Source: Larix kaempferi
Taxonomy: Eukaryota > Streptophyta > Pinopsida > Pinales > Pinaceae
Assembly (NCBI GenBank): GCA_027924585.1
Contig: BSBM01000994.1
Span: forward strand, 10,051,001 to 10,115,000
Direction of reading: 5' to 3'
DNA length: 64,000 bases
Shown here: in pieces, positions 45,623 to 55,275 of the stretch
How positions within the stretch are numbered: the first letter of the stretch is position 1
Layout: each line of letters starts with the position of its first letter
The notes under the pieces: generated by a model
Database searches by the model: none
Told to the model about the DNA's origin: nothing
What the model saw: the letters and a program-made list of their open reading frames with translations, nothing else
Program-made: the position numbers and the translations under genes

Positions 45623-46240
45623 TGATCCAGATGGATATCAGTGGCCACCCACATATTCAAGTGGCTCAAAACAGTTTCATGTTTTGGCAATTTTCTAGTA
45701 ATGTTTCTATGGTTTTTCAGGTCCTAAAATTTTGGGGTTGTTTTGAGGCCTTAAACGTCATTTTTTGGCAGTTTATTAGGGAAAATGGTTGGCTATCATA
45801 TATATTTTCCTACAGTAAAATTTTTTAAATCTCACATAGACCTTTCCAATGGGATATTGAGCGCCCCAAACGGAGATCGTATGCAAAAGTTATGACCCCG
45901 GGTAGTTGACTGTTCAACTAACCACCATGGGGCTGCAAACTTTATGACGGTTCATCTTCTATGGTTAGGTTTTTGGATGTTTGAGATTATTTCCCTCATG
46001 ATTATGATAAATAGGCCCTTTCATCCTTTTTTTGTATTCAACCTGGAACGAATGAGCATAGAGGCCACATCTCTTCTCAGAGATAGCTACCATCATTCTA
46101 GTTGTTTTATTTTATAGTATGTTCTATTTCTGCTATTTAATAGAATATGTGTTTATTGTATCGTTGTGTTTCTTTCCATATATATTTGTATGTGAATATA
46201 TATATTCTCTTTGATTTTGTTCCCACATAAATTTGGATCA
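45623..46240 (+). repeat. LTR4 of array C, 618 bp
   Basis: Begins TGATCCAGATGG and ends TTTGGATCA. The primer site after it (46242) is degenerate. Confidence 0.88.
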
Positions 46241-46371
46241 GTTGTATTAGAGCAATTTTCTTTTTGATTGATTCTTAGTGCATGTCGCCGACGAGGTCAG
46301 GATATAGAAAGTTGCGTCTCGAACTAGTTTCACTTGGGGAAGATCACTCTCACCACCCCAAACGTATTCCT

Positions 46372-47465
46372 ATGGAGGAAGAAAAGAGATACAACAAAGT
46401 AGGAAATCCTATCAAGTTATTGCTCGGGGAATCCCTCGCACGATAGAGGAACGAGATGATGGATAATTTCTCCTAGATCCTTCGACGCATGACGATGATA
46501 GCATATACACCTTCAATGAGCATTCGTTTCAAAGATGCGACTCCATTCAAGGTACAAGTTAACTTTGGTATCCCTTTATTTGAAGGCCAGATCAATGCTG
46601 ATGCCCTAGATAAATGGTTGAATCTACTAGAAGGGGATTTCCCTGTCCACAATTTTTCTGACAAGGAAAAGATCACCTTTGTGCTCCTCAAGATTGTCCC
46701 CCATGTCAAAAATTGGTGGGAAACTTATTATGAGCAAAAATCATGAGACAAGTCTAGGTTGTTTGAGGTCAATCCCACTTCGGCCTCTTTTATAGATGTC
46801 GTTAAGGAACAATATTACCCTTTGGGAAACTATGATGACCAGTATACAAACTGGACCTTGCTACGCCAAGAGAGGGACCAAACGATGACGGAGTACACCA
46901 ACAACTTTCATACCATGTAAAAAAAGTTAGGTATCAAGGACTCCATGCGGAACCTAGTACTAAAATATCGTAGTGGCCTACACCTATACATACGAATAGA
47001 GATGGAATTCCTGGACATCCCTTCACTTGGATCTGCCTATCGGTATGTTGTCAAAATTGAGTAGAAATTTCGGCAAAAGAACAAGTGTGACTTCAGACCT
47101 ATGCAGAAGTAGGAAAAGGGAAACTCTTGCTCACAAAACACGCAATAGGGAAAGGACAACTAGTCCCAACCACAACTGAAGAAGGGTAACAATAAGACAA
47201 AGAAGGAAACCGGGAAGTGGTGCGAGTTCCAAAAAATCCCCTAGAACAACATTGATGAGTGTCGCTCAAAACAATCATGGGTTGCTGATATCAAAGCTTC
47301 ATAATCATATCCCAATTCAAATTCCGATTCAGAACCTAATTTCATGGCTGCAATAAAAGGGGAGTGGATCATTGATGTAGAACCCAGTGTCACTGTTTCT
47401 ACCACACAGATTCAACCAGAGGAGACTAAAAAGTTGGAGGAATAGGAGCGCCTCTTCACTCATAG
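46372..47465 (+). pseudogene. gag: C unit 4 gag
   Basis: The start is at 46372 (MEEEKR). The open part 46489-46746 has PLFEGQINADALDKWLNL and NWWETYYEQKS; after a stop at 46744-46746 the sequence continues with several stops to a knuckle-like WCEFQKIP region near 47218. It ends at TAG 47463-47465, immediately before the protease. Confidence 0.85.
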
Positions 47466-47963
47466 ATGTGGGTGAAGGGAATTCCCATACCTTTTGTTAT
47501 GGACAGCGGAAGCCAAAAGAACCTGATCCTGACAGAAGTTATCAAGATATTGGAGCTACCACTAACACCACACCCGCAACCATACACCATTAGTTGGCTA
47601 AGCCAAGGAAGAGGTATTTGCGTTAGTCATCAATGTCTCCTACCATACGACATCAAGGCCTTCAATGATGAGGTATTGTGTGATGTGGCCCCACTTGAAG
47701 TATGTGATGTTCTTTTAGGAAAACCATATATGTGGAAGCGTCATGTTGTATATGAATCACGAACTCGTAGTGTCATTGTCACTTTGGGAGGACAACTCTA
47801 TCGGATACCAGAGATAGTTGCACCTACCCCAACCAAGCAGTGCAGGAGGATAATCTTCCACACTGGGAAATTTTCCCTATTCGCAATTGCCACTGCAGGA
47901 GAACATCAGATTGCAGATACATCCACAACCTCTGCACATGATCCCTCTACTCATAAGAAATAA
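47466..47963 (+). pseudogene. C unit 4 protease domain, active site preserved
   Basis: Retropepsin-like aspartic protease, 165 codons without a stop. The active-site motif reads VMDSGSQKNLI (about residues 11-21), followed by the typical second half PYTISWLSQGRG, CDVLLGKPYMW and SVIVTLGGQLYRI. It is the best protease copy of the array. Upstream gag ends at the adjacent TAG, so on its own it is a fragment of a gag-protease polyprotein. No RT follows; non-coding tail runs to LTR5. Confidence 0.87.
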
Positions 47964-48267
47964 GATCACAAAGTCATTGCATCGTCATCTATCTGGGTAC
48001 ATCTATAGTGCAAGGCCATGCATTCAAGGTGCTCCTCAAGAAATAAATCATCCACTTCGGTGCAGACCAAGGATATCACAAAACCCAAAATTTTTGAATA
48101 AGTGCAGTGCATCCATCAACAACAATTACAACCCTCTGAAGATGTCAAAGAAAGGCATGCTTTTCACTTCTGCAAATGTTGCACCAGGAGCTCAACTTAA
48201 TACACAGTTCCACATATGATAAGGGATTTGACACAATGGAGACCATTGCTTCCTAAGGTGGGAGGAA

Positions 48268-48860
48268 TGATCCAGATGGATATCGGTGGCCACCCACCTA
48301 TTTCAATGGCTCAAAACAGTTTCCCATTTTGGCAATTTTCTAGTAATTTTTCTACGGTTTTTTGGGTCCTAAACTTTCGAGGGCATTTTGAGACCCTAAA
48401 CAATGTTTTCGGCGATTCGGGAAAGAAGATGGTTTCAAACGGCATTGGTGTGCACGTAATTGAAAGTTTTAAATCTCAGATAGACCTTTCCAACGGGATA
48501 TCGAGCGCCCCAAACGAAGATCGTATGCATAGGTTATGACCCTAAGTAGTTGACTGTTCAACTAACCACCCTGGGGCCGCAAACTTTATGACAGTTCATC
48601 TTTTAGGGTTAGGTTTTTGGATGCTTGGGATTCTTTCCCTTTAAACCTATTTTTGTATTCATCCTGGAACGAATGAGCATAGCGGCCACATCTCTTCTTA
48701 GAGATAGCTACCACCATTCTAGTTGTTTTATTTTATAGTCCGTTCTATTTCCGCTTTTAATAGAATATGTGTTTACTCTATCGTTGTTTTTCTTGCCATA
48801 TATCTATGTATGTGAATATATATATGCTATTTAATTTTGTTCCCACATAAATCCATATCA
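48268..48860 (+). repeat. LTR5 of array C, terminal, 593 bp
   Basis: Begins TGATCCAGATGG and ends ATCCATATCA. No primer site follows, so this is the outer 3' LTR. It lacks about 20 bp containing the GATAAATAGG promoter motif found in the other LTRs (near 48637). Confidence 0.88.
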
Positions 48861-49820
48861 ATATTGGTTCAGTATGTCCAACCTTTCAAGCCGGGGGGGA
48901 TAGACTAGATAAAGGGGGCACAACTCCAGTTGGAGGTGCAGTAGAGGGAGGAGCTCTTGTTGAGGGAGTAGTTGTAGGGGATCGGATGGACATTGTCATA
49001 GTTAACTTGGAGAGGAAGCTGAGCACTATGTTAGCGGGGATCAATGAAAGAGGTGTCGTCGACCTCGTTGATGAGGAGTTGGCTCTGAATATCAAGTTGT
49101 CGATAGAGTGTAGGTCATCCTGGCGTCCCATTATGTGGATGTTGGTTATGGCATGCCATGTGGTGAGGAAGGTGTGGGAGGGAGTAATTCCTCCATAGAG
49201 ATAGAGGCCATGACCTGTACCAATCCCGGTGTAGGGATCATACCTTGAGGTATCTAGATGAGAGGCGGTACTACCATTGGCCATCATGGGGATTCATGCT
49301 CCACTAGCTATCGGGGCAGCATGATTTTTTTGTATAGGTCTATGAGCCTAGTTTTGCATATTGTTTTGATGGAGCCTGTGGGAGGCGGCTTGTATGATGT
49401 ATCCCCCATAAGGCCATTTTGTATATTCCCCTGGAGGGCCATTTTGTACATAATACCTAGGTTTTATGATACACATACACACACAAACACCATATTTGCA
49501 ACATATGTGTTATACTTCTCATGTTTATGTTGTGTCTATGTACGTTTTGGATGTATGGTTCATGTTTTCTATATGTTGATGTGATGCATATGTAGTGGTA
49601 GATAATGACATGTATGTTTCAAATGGTTAGCAATGTATCGTACATGATGATGATATACATGTATGTGTAGTGGTGGATGTGACACATAGATATATATATT
49701 TTTTTGTTCGATGTGCAAGACTAGGAAGTCGTGTGATGTATCAAGTGTTGGTTCAAGATCTCGTTAGCGATGGAGTCAGTGAATGCATTGGCGTTCTCGG
49801 TATGTGTGTGAAAGTAATGG
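48861..49820. other. flank of array C, no recognised gene
   Basis: Sequence immediately right of LTR5. A minus-strand frame (48886-49287) codes a Pro/Ser/Thr-rich peptide (TTTPSTRAPPSTAPPTG) without known similarity; it may be part of the gypsy remnant to its right. The rest is AT-rich. Confidence 0.45.
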
Positions 49821-49827
49821 TTTCAAA

Positions 49828-50339
49828 CTATTGGATGAGAAGGCGCACAAGTAGGAACTTGCGAAAGAGGAGTGGATTGAGGACATGAAATACATTGTTA
49901 AGTTGCGAGACAACTAGTTGGGATTCTAGGTGTACTTGTATATGGTGTATGCCAAGGTAGATGGCATTGCATGGAAGACCTATGATGGCATCATATTCTT
50001 CTTGGTTGTTCGTAAGTTCCCCCAAGCACACTACTCCAATGTGGTGGAGTACGTGGGAGGGGGAATAAATAGCCTAGGAAACTAATGCGAGCTTTTTGTA
50101 CCATAGACTTGCACTGCCCGCATAGCCAATCAATATGTTTGGTTCAGAAGTCATTTGCATAAAGAGAAGATAGACTTATTCTCAATCTTAAACAATGTAT
50201 CGAACAAAATAAAATAAATTGTGACACATATAGGATGAGTAACAAGAGATGTTAGGCATCTTCTTTGTGTTTTAGAGCCGTTAAATGCGAGAATCACTAG
50301 TTGTACCAATAGTAGTACCATACATTGGAGATCATCCAA
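49828..50339 (-). pseudogene. probable RNase H remnant of a gypsy element
   Basis: The segment 49828-50031 translates to LTNNQEEYDAIIGL and HIQVHLESQLVVSQLNNVF, which resembles the TNN-EYEAL...GDSQLVV-Q pattern of the extra RNase H found in Tat-type gypsy polyproteins. A stretch near 50285 (LAFNGSKTQR) resembles the start of that domain (FDGS). Frames are broken between them. The match is by pattern only. Confidence 0.5.
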
Positions 50340-50369
50340 TAATTTAACATGGGAAGCCCCTGGAGATTT

Positions 50370-52086
50370 TTAATTGCTTGGGAATGTTTGTGGGTGCTCC
50401 ACGTCTTCATCAGAATACAAGGAATCACTACAAGTGAGTACATTGGCCAAAGGGGATTCATCATCGATGGTATCCGGAAAGGTAGGTACTATCTCCTTAG
50501 TTAGTGAACCATACGGGGCCATGATAAGGGAAGCAATTTTATCTTGGAATATCATTATTTTGAGAGGATATTCCCACTTGCACATAGAATGGTACATTGG
50601 AATGAGAAGTGAAATGCATCACTGCATGACCGGCAGGGTCGTGGTACTCATGTGTGAAAGTGTACTTGTACTTCCAGGGAGTTGACTTGATCCAAAATGG
50701 TGGTTATGACCCTAGGGGGAAGCATATGCACATAATTCCCATAGGGAGAGCATTCATTATGTGGTATTGTCATCATAAGATTGGCAGGTTGGGGATATTG
50801 CAGTAGTGTAGGCTCCACAACCAGAATGGCCATTGAGGCTATTTGTTTGGGAGGCGCAACTGGTGTTGTGACTAATGTAGTGACCAAATTGATAAAAGTA
50901 GCTTCCTGGGTTGATGGAAAATAATCTTCGACCGTGACTTGAGTGAGGCGAATGGTGGCCAAAGCATCCCAAAATACAAAGATATTAGGACAATTGTGTG
51001 TGTAATGTCCTTATTGGGAACACAGTGCACATGCATGATTCGTAAATAGTGTCTTGGACTTAGGTGTGGACGATGATGATGTTACTCCTTCTGTGGTTGG
51101 TGGAGCATGGGTGATACTGGATGGAGTGTTGATCAAATTTCGTATCTTTGGAAGGTGGGGCACAAGTTGGTCACAAGGCCTTGTTTTTTGCAAAGAGCAC
51201 ATGGTGGCGTGACTTCTTGGGTGGGAGTATTGGTCATTACTGGGGATTTTAACCATTACCGGTTGATGCCCCCTATTTTAGGCTAAGCGACCTCTGACGA
51301 TTTAGATGTCGGGTTTGGTAGGAGGGAACCTTCCAACTTTGATTGCTTGGTGCCCCCATTGGTGGTATTAATGATGTCTGACTGTGTTTTAGTCACATAT
51401 GTCATAGGTTTGGTTGTTGTAATGGAAGGTGTTACTGGCCTTGTAGGTGTAGCAGCCGAAACAAAGACAAACTCATAGTGAGTGACTAGTCTGGAATCCA
51501 TTTTTGGGTAGGGTGGTGTAAGGTACCATATTGGAATACCCAAAGTGAGCCTAGTTAGAGTTAACCGATCCATAACCGACATCCCTTGTACACTCGTGGG
51601 AGGGTACAAGAACATGATTTGGAATTTTGGAGGCACCAATGGATTCAATGTTTGTTCAATGCCATGGCTCAATAACAGTGTTGATGATGGTGTTGAGGTA
51701 AAGGTGGGCCCATTTTAAGCAGTGAAAATTGTGCACATTAGGCCATTGATTGATGTGGGGATCTTGGGTGGTGGTACCAGGTAAACTCCTAACAAATTGG
51801 ATTCCTTATACATGCCCGAGGAAATGTCAAAATAGGTTTGATAGATGTTACTATGCCAATGAAAATGATCATGACAATGAAAATGATAAGGACAATGATG
51901 CTGCCAATGAACTTGGAGAATAATCCCAATTATTACGATTCCATCATTGTCATCATCATAATCATTATATTTTTCATTGTCATCTAGATCATCATCATCG
52001 TCATCTAGGTCATCATCGTCAATGATGACATGAAAGATAAAGATGACGATGCCATTAAATATTATGAGGATGACGGTGATACCCAT
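50370..52086 (-). pseudogene. decayed gypsy gag-like region with a zinc knuckle
   Basis: Several minus-strand frames (51283-51672, 51011-51256, 50648-50962, 50370-50597). At 50990-51031 a CX2CX4HX4C knuckle is visible (CALCSQ, stop, GHYTHNC). Upstream sequence is Thr/Ser/Pro-rich, downstream is unassigned. The location, 0.7 kb before the RNase H-like remnant on the same strand, suggests one old gypsy element, but protease and RT are not recognisable. The acidic frame 51715-52086 is a GAT-repeat by-product. Confidence 0.5.
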
Positions 52087-52150
52087 GATAATGACAATGA
52101 AAATGATGATGATGATTACAATGATGCTATTATATGAAGATGATGATGAT
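51880..52150. repeat. GAT/GAC-rich low-complexity tract
   Basis: Irregular runs of GATGAT, GACAATGA and their complements. Similar tracts lie at about 52555-52660, 52910-53020 and 58160-58275. Confidence 0.8.
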
Positions 52151-52708
52151 CCATGTTCTACAGTGAAAGATAGATCCTTACGCCGTATTTTTTTTCTTTA
52201 GGGATCGTGTGCGATGCACAAGGTTGCATGATATCATACATGACCTAAATAAGGAACATATTACCTATAGGTGTGATATGGTTACCCTTTAAAGCATGCA
52301 TAGCTTGTAAACATGATTAAGCACATTGTAATATTGGAGGTTGTAGAGAAATTGAATATTTCAACTCTGCCACCTACATTCTTAGAAATAAAGTTATATT
52401 GGATTGGTAAGGTTGGAAAATATTATCATATCGGATTAGAAAGAAAGGGGATAGAAGAATTATATTATTGACATGTATAGATCTATAATCAACTACAATA
52501 AATGTAAGTATGGTGGGTTGTAAAAGGCCATTGAAAAACTATAAAAGAACTAAAGATGGAGATGGAGATGATGATGAAGATTGAGATGACAATGATGACG
52601 ATGATGGAAATGATAGTGACAATGACAATGACAGTGATGACAATGATGAAGAATATGGCATTGATGCATTATTGTTGATTTGATGACAAAAATGATTTAA
52701 AAAATAAG

Positions 52709-52918
52709 TGCATTATATCAAGATGGTGCTAAAATGGACGCAAATTACATCTACCTTACAATCTCAAATCCTTTACATTTAAATTATCCTTATGTTAGAT
52801 TGTCTAGGTGCAAAACTAGGCACATTATATTGGGATGGTGCTAAAGTGGACACAAATTGTGTCCACTTTAGCATCCCAAATCAATTACATTTAAATGATC
52901 CTTTTGCTAGGTTTACAA
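52709..52918. repeat. imperfect tandem duplication of about 108 bp
   Basis: Both copies contain GATGGTGCTAAA(A/G)TGGAC and TTACATTTAAAT. The second copy forms the perfect hairpin described separately. Confidence 0.75.
52830..52879. other. long perfect hairpin
   Basis: Arms GCTAAAGTGGACACA (52840-52854) and TGTGTCCACTTTAGC (52858-52872) are perfectly complementary around a 3-base loop; outer arms TTGGGAT/ATCCCAA extend it after a small bulge. Confidence 0.9.
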
Positions 52919-53064
52919 TGACAACAACAATGATGAGCGTGACAACAATGACAATGACAATTATGATCATTGTCATCATTGTCACCATCATTAACATCAT
53001 CCTCATCACTGGTTGTGTCATGTACATGTATGGAAATGACATACAAGTGGGTAGGATTTTTTGA

Positions 53065-54188
53065 CAACTAGAACGTGAAATCTATATGCTACACAAGGAG
53101 TTATCAAAGTTGATTTAGTCCACTACGATCACCATTGTCATGCACAAAGCATGGATATATCAAAATTCTTCTAGATTATGGACCTATTATTTGTGTTATA
53201 ACTTTAGAAGGATCAAGAAGCATGTAAAAGGACTCCTTCAAAAGGTATTGATAGATTTGGATGGATTGAATGTATATCTTATAGTTTTGGATTTGCATTG
53301 GACCAAATATTTGGTAGATTTTATTCTTCTTATAGAAAGGAATTCACAATTTTAACCTTTATACACTCATGGAAGTTTGAGAGCATGATTGCTTAACACA
53401 TTGAATATCATTGGACATTAGAGAGCCTTGAAGAGGAATGCACCAAAGGAGAAAGAATTGCCAACCATAGGACCATTGAAAGCTATGAATGTACTATTTT
53501 ATATTTATAATATAATATCCTTTCACCCCGCACCCCCTTAACACTTGTATTTCATTTCATTGGTGTAATGTATTTCACTCAAATGCTTTCTTGTCACTCA
53601 TTGAAGTACTTAAGTAGACCTAGAAGAATTTCTACTTAGTTTTGTTAGTGAGATCTAGGTTTCTTCTATTGTAGAAGAGAAGGTGCTTTTTCTTATCTTG
53701 TGTGGAGGTTACTTAAAGCTAGGATGAATCTTCTTGCTTATCCATTATAGGTTGGAAGATCCATGAAAGAGTACAAATTACATGTTCCTAATATCTTCCT
53801 TTCTATCCTTCCAATTGACTAGTGGAGATCGCCATTGTTTCCCTCTTCGAGGGTTTTAACCATGTCAAAAATCAGTGTGTGGATATGTCATATGTTTGTG
53901 TGAGCGACTACTCAAGGTGTTTGACCTTTTGGAAATACCATGTGTTAGTTGAACAAAAGGTTTATGTTTTTCCTAAAGAGGAGAAACATTTGTATCTCAA
54001 ATACAAGGCTTGAGTTATGGATGTTGATTCAAACTCATAGGTAGTGGATGTGCTCTTTGGAGTGGTTATATGCAATTACATTTGGAAACGATAACATTGC
54101 TCTAGATTGCAATTGTATTAACAAAAAATAAACTAGTCTACCTATGAAGGAAATGCTTATAGTTTTGTGATATATGGTTAAAGTTATG
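53065..54188. other. no gene recognised
   Basis: AT-rich sequence with short frames (for example 53140-53355, 53822-54013) that resemble nothing I know. No RNA gene or repeat structure seen. Confidence 0.5.
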
Positions 54189-54193
54189 GTTAC

Positions 54194-54638
54194 TATTAGG
54201 GTCCTACCCCAACCCCCTTAAGTAGATAGATAGCGTGTTATGGATTGAGGCCATCTCTATTGAATAATGACCATGAAGTAGATGTAGTGTGAAAATACAT
54301 AATTGTAAGCATGCTTACTACAAGGTTTCACCTACTAGAAAGATTATGGGAGGTTAGATATAAATTACATAAAGAAGTAGAAGTAATGTAATGAAATGTC
54401 TTTTGGAATAATATTATAATCAGAGCTTCAATCTAGAGAGTTCACGCAACCTTCAGAGGCAAGTTAACAATATTGGATTCCTTCCATAAAAGGATCAATT
54501 GTAATTTATTGCCCTGCCTTAAGGGTTATCATTATATCTTGGTGTTATTATTGTTGTGGATGAATTTTGTATTATTGATGAAGTCCAAGGGTTTCATATC
54601 ATTGTTGTGATTCAATTTATGTGTCAAGGACCACTACA
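54194..54638 (+). repeat. 5' LTR of the TRIM-like element
   Basis: Begins TATTAGGGTCCTACC and ends GACCACTACA, two bases before the primer site. Confidence 0.87.
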
Positions 54639-54640
54639 GG

Positions 54641-54656
54641 TGGTATCAGAGTAAGG
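54641..54656 (+). other. primer-binding site of the TRIM-like element
   Basis: TGGTATCAGAGTAAGG, a tRNA-Met type site (11 of the first 12 bases match TGGTATCAGAGC). Confidence 0.85.
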
Positions 54657-54810
54657 TATTATTAATGATTCCATTGAAATACTTTAGCATTATAGCTATT
54701 CCTTGCACAATATACATTGGATTCTTTAGCATTGTGGTTAACACTTGTCCATGGGACCTTGATTTATCGTTGTACATCCTCACATCAAGCATTAACATCA
54801 ACACTTTTCT

Positions 54811-54823
54811 AAGGGGGGTGGGG
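54811..54823 (+). other. polypurine tract of the TRIM-like element
   Basis: AAGGGGGGTGGGG immediately before the 3' LTR. Confidence 0.85.
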
Positions 54824-55270
54824 TTTTAGGGTCCTACCATAGCCCCCTTAAGTAGATATATAGGATGCTATGTATTGAGGCCATGGCTATTAATTACGGC
54901 CCATGAATCATATGTATTGTAAAGATTAGTAATTGTAAGAAGGATTACTATAATGTTCCACTTTCTATAAAGTTACTATGAGGCTAGATATAAACTATAT
55001 AAATAACTAGAAGCAATCTAATTATATCCTTGTGGAATAATATTGTAATTGGAGCCTAGCTCTACAGAGGCCATCCAAACTTAAGAAGAAGGTGAACAAG
55101 AGAATATTTCTTTCATTAAAGGACCATCTGTAAGGTGTTTCCATACCTTAAGGGTTATCTCTATATCTTGGTGGTATTCTTGTTGTGGATAAATATTGTA
55201 TTATTTATGAAATCTAGTAAGAGATCTTTATAATTTTTTTGGTTCAATTTATGGGTTAAAGATCACTATA
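54824..55270 (+). repeat. 3' LTR of the TRIM-like element
   Basis: Begins TTTTAGGGTCCTACC and ends GATCACTATA, followed by gttac. Confidence 0.87.
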
Positions 55271-55275
55271 GTTAC

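Larger units (their letters stand above)
21713..48860 (+). mobile_element. array C: tandem gag-protease gypsy units sharing LTRs
   Basis: Five LTRs of about 580-630 bp (21871, 23484, 26130, 45623, 48268) alternate with internal regions in one orientation. Each internal region begins with a tRNA-Met primer site and ends with a purine tract against the next LTR. Visible content: the tail of unit 0 (21713-21870), unit 1 (22453-23483), unit 2 (24099-26129), unit 3 (26756-27924 plus 44753-45622, split by array D) and unit 4 (46241-48267). Units code gag and protease only; no RT, RNase H or integrase core is present in any of them. After LTR5 no primer site follows, so the array ends at 48860. Its left end is hidden by insertion B and the window edge. 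Confidence 0.88.
54194..55270 (+). mobile_element. TRIM-like non-autonomous LTR element, 1,077 bp
   Basis: Two direct repeats of 445 and 447 bp (54194-54638, 54824-55270) flank 185 bp that hold only a tRNA-Met primer site and a polypurine tract. A perfect 5 bp duplication gttac borders it (54189-54193 and 55271-55275). There is no coding capacity. LTRs differ at more than 20% of positions by eye, so it is old. LTR starts are mutated (TATTAGGG and TTTTAGGG, presumably from TGTTAGGG). Confidence 0.88.

Noticed and set aside
51715-52086. Frame with a poly-Asp segment
   Set aside because: The Asp run is encoded by GAT repeats in a low-complexity tract, and no other protein feature supports it.
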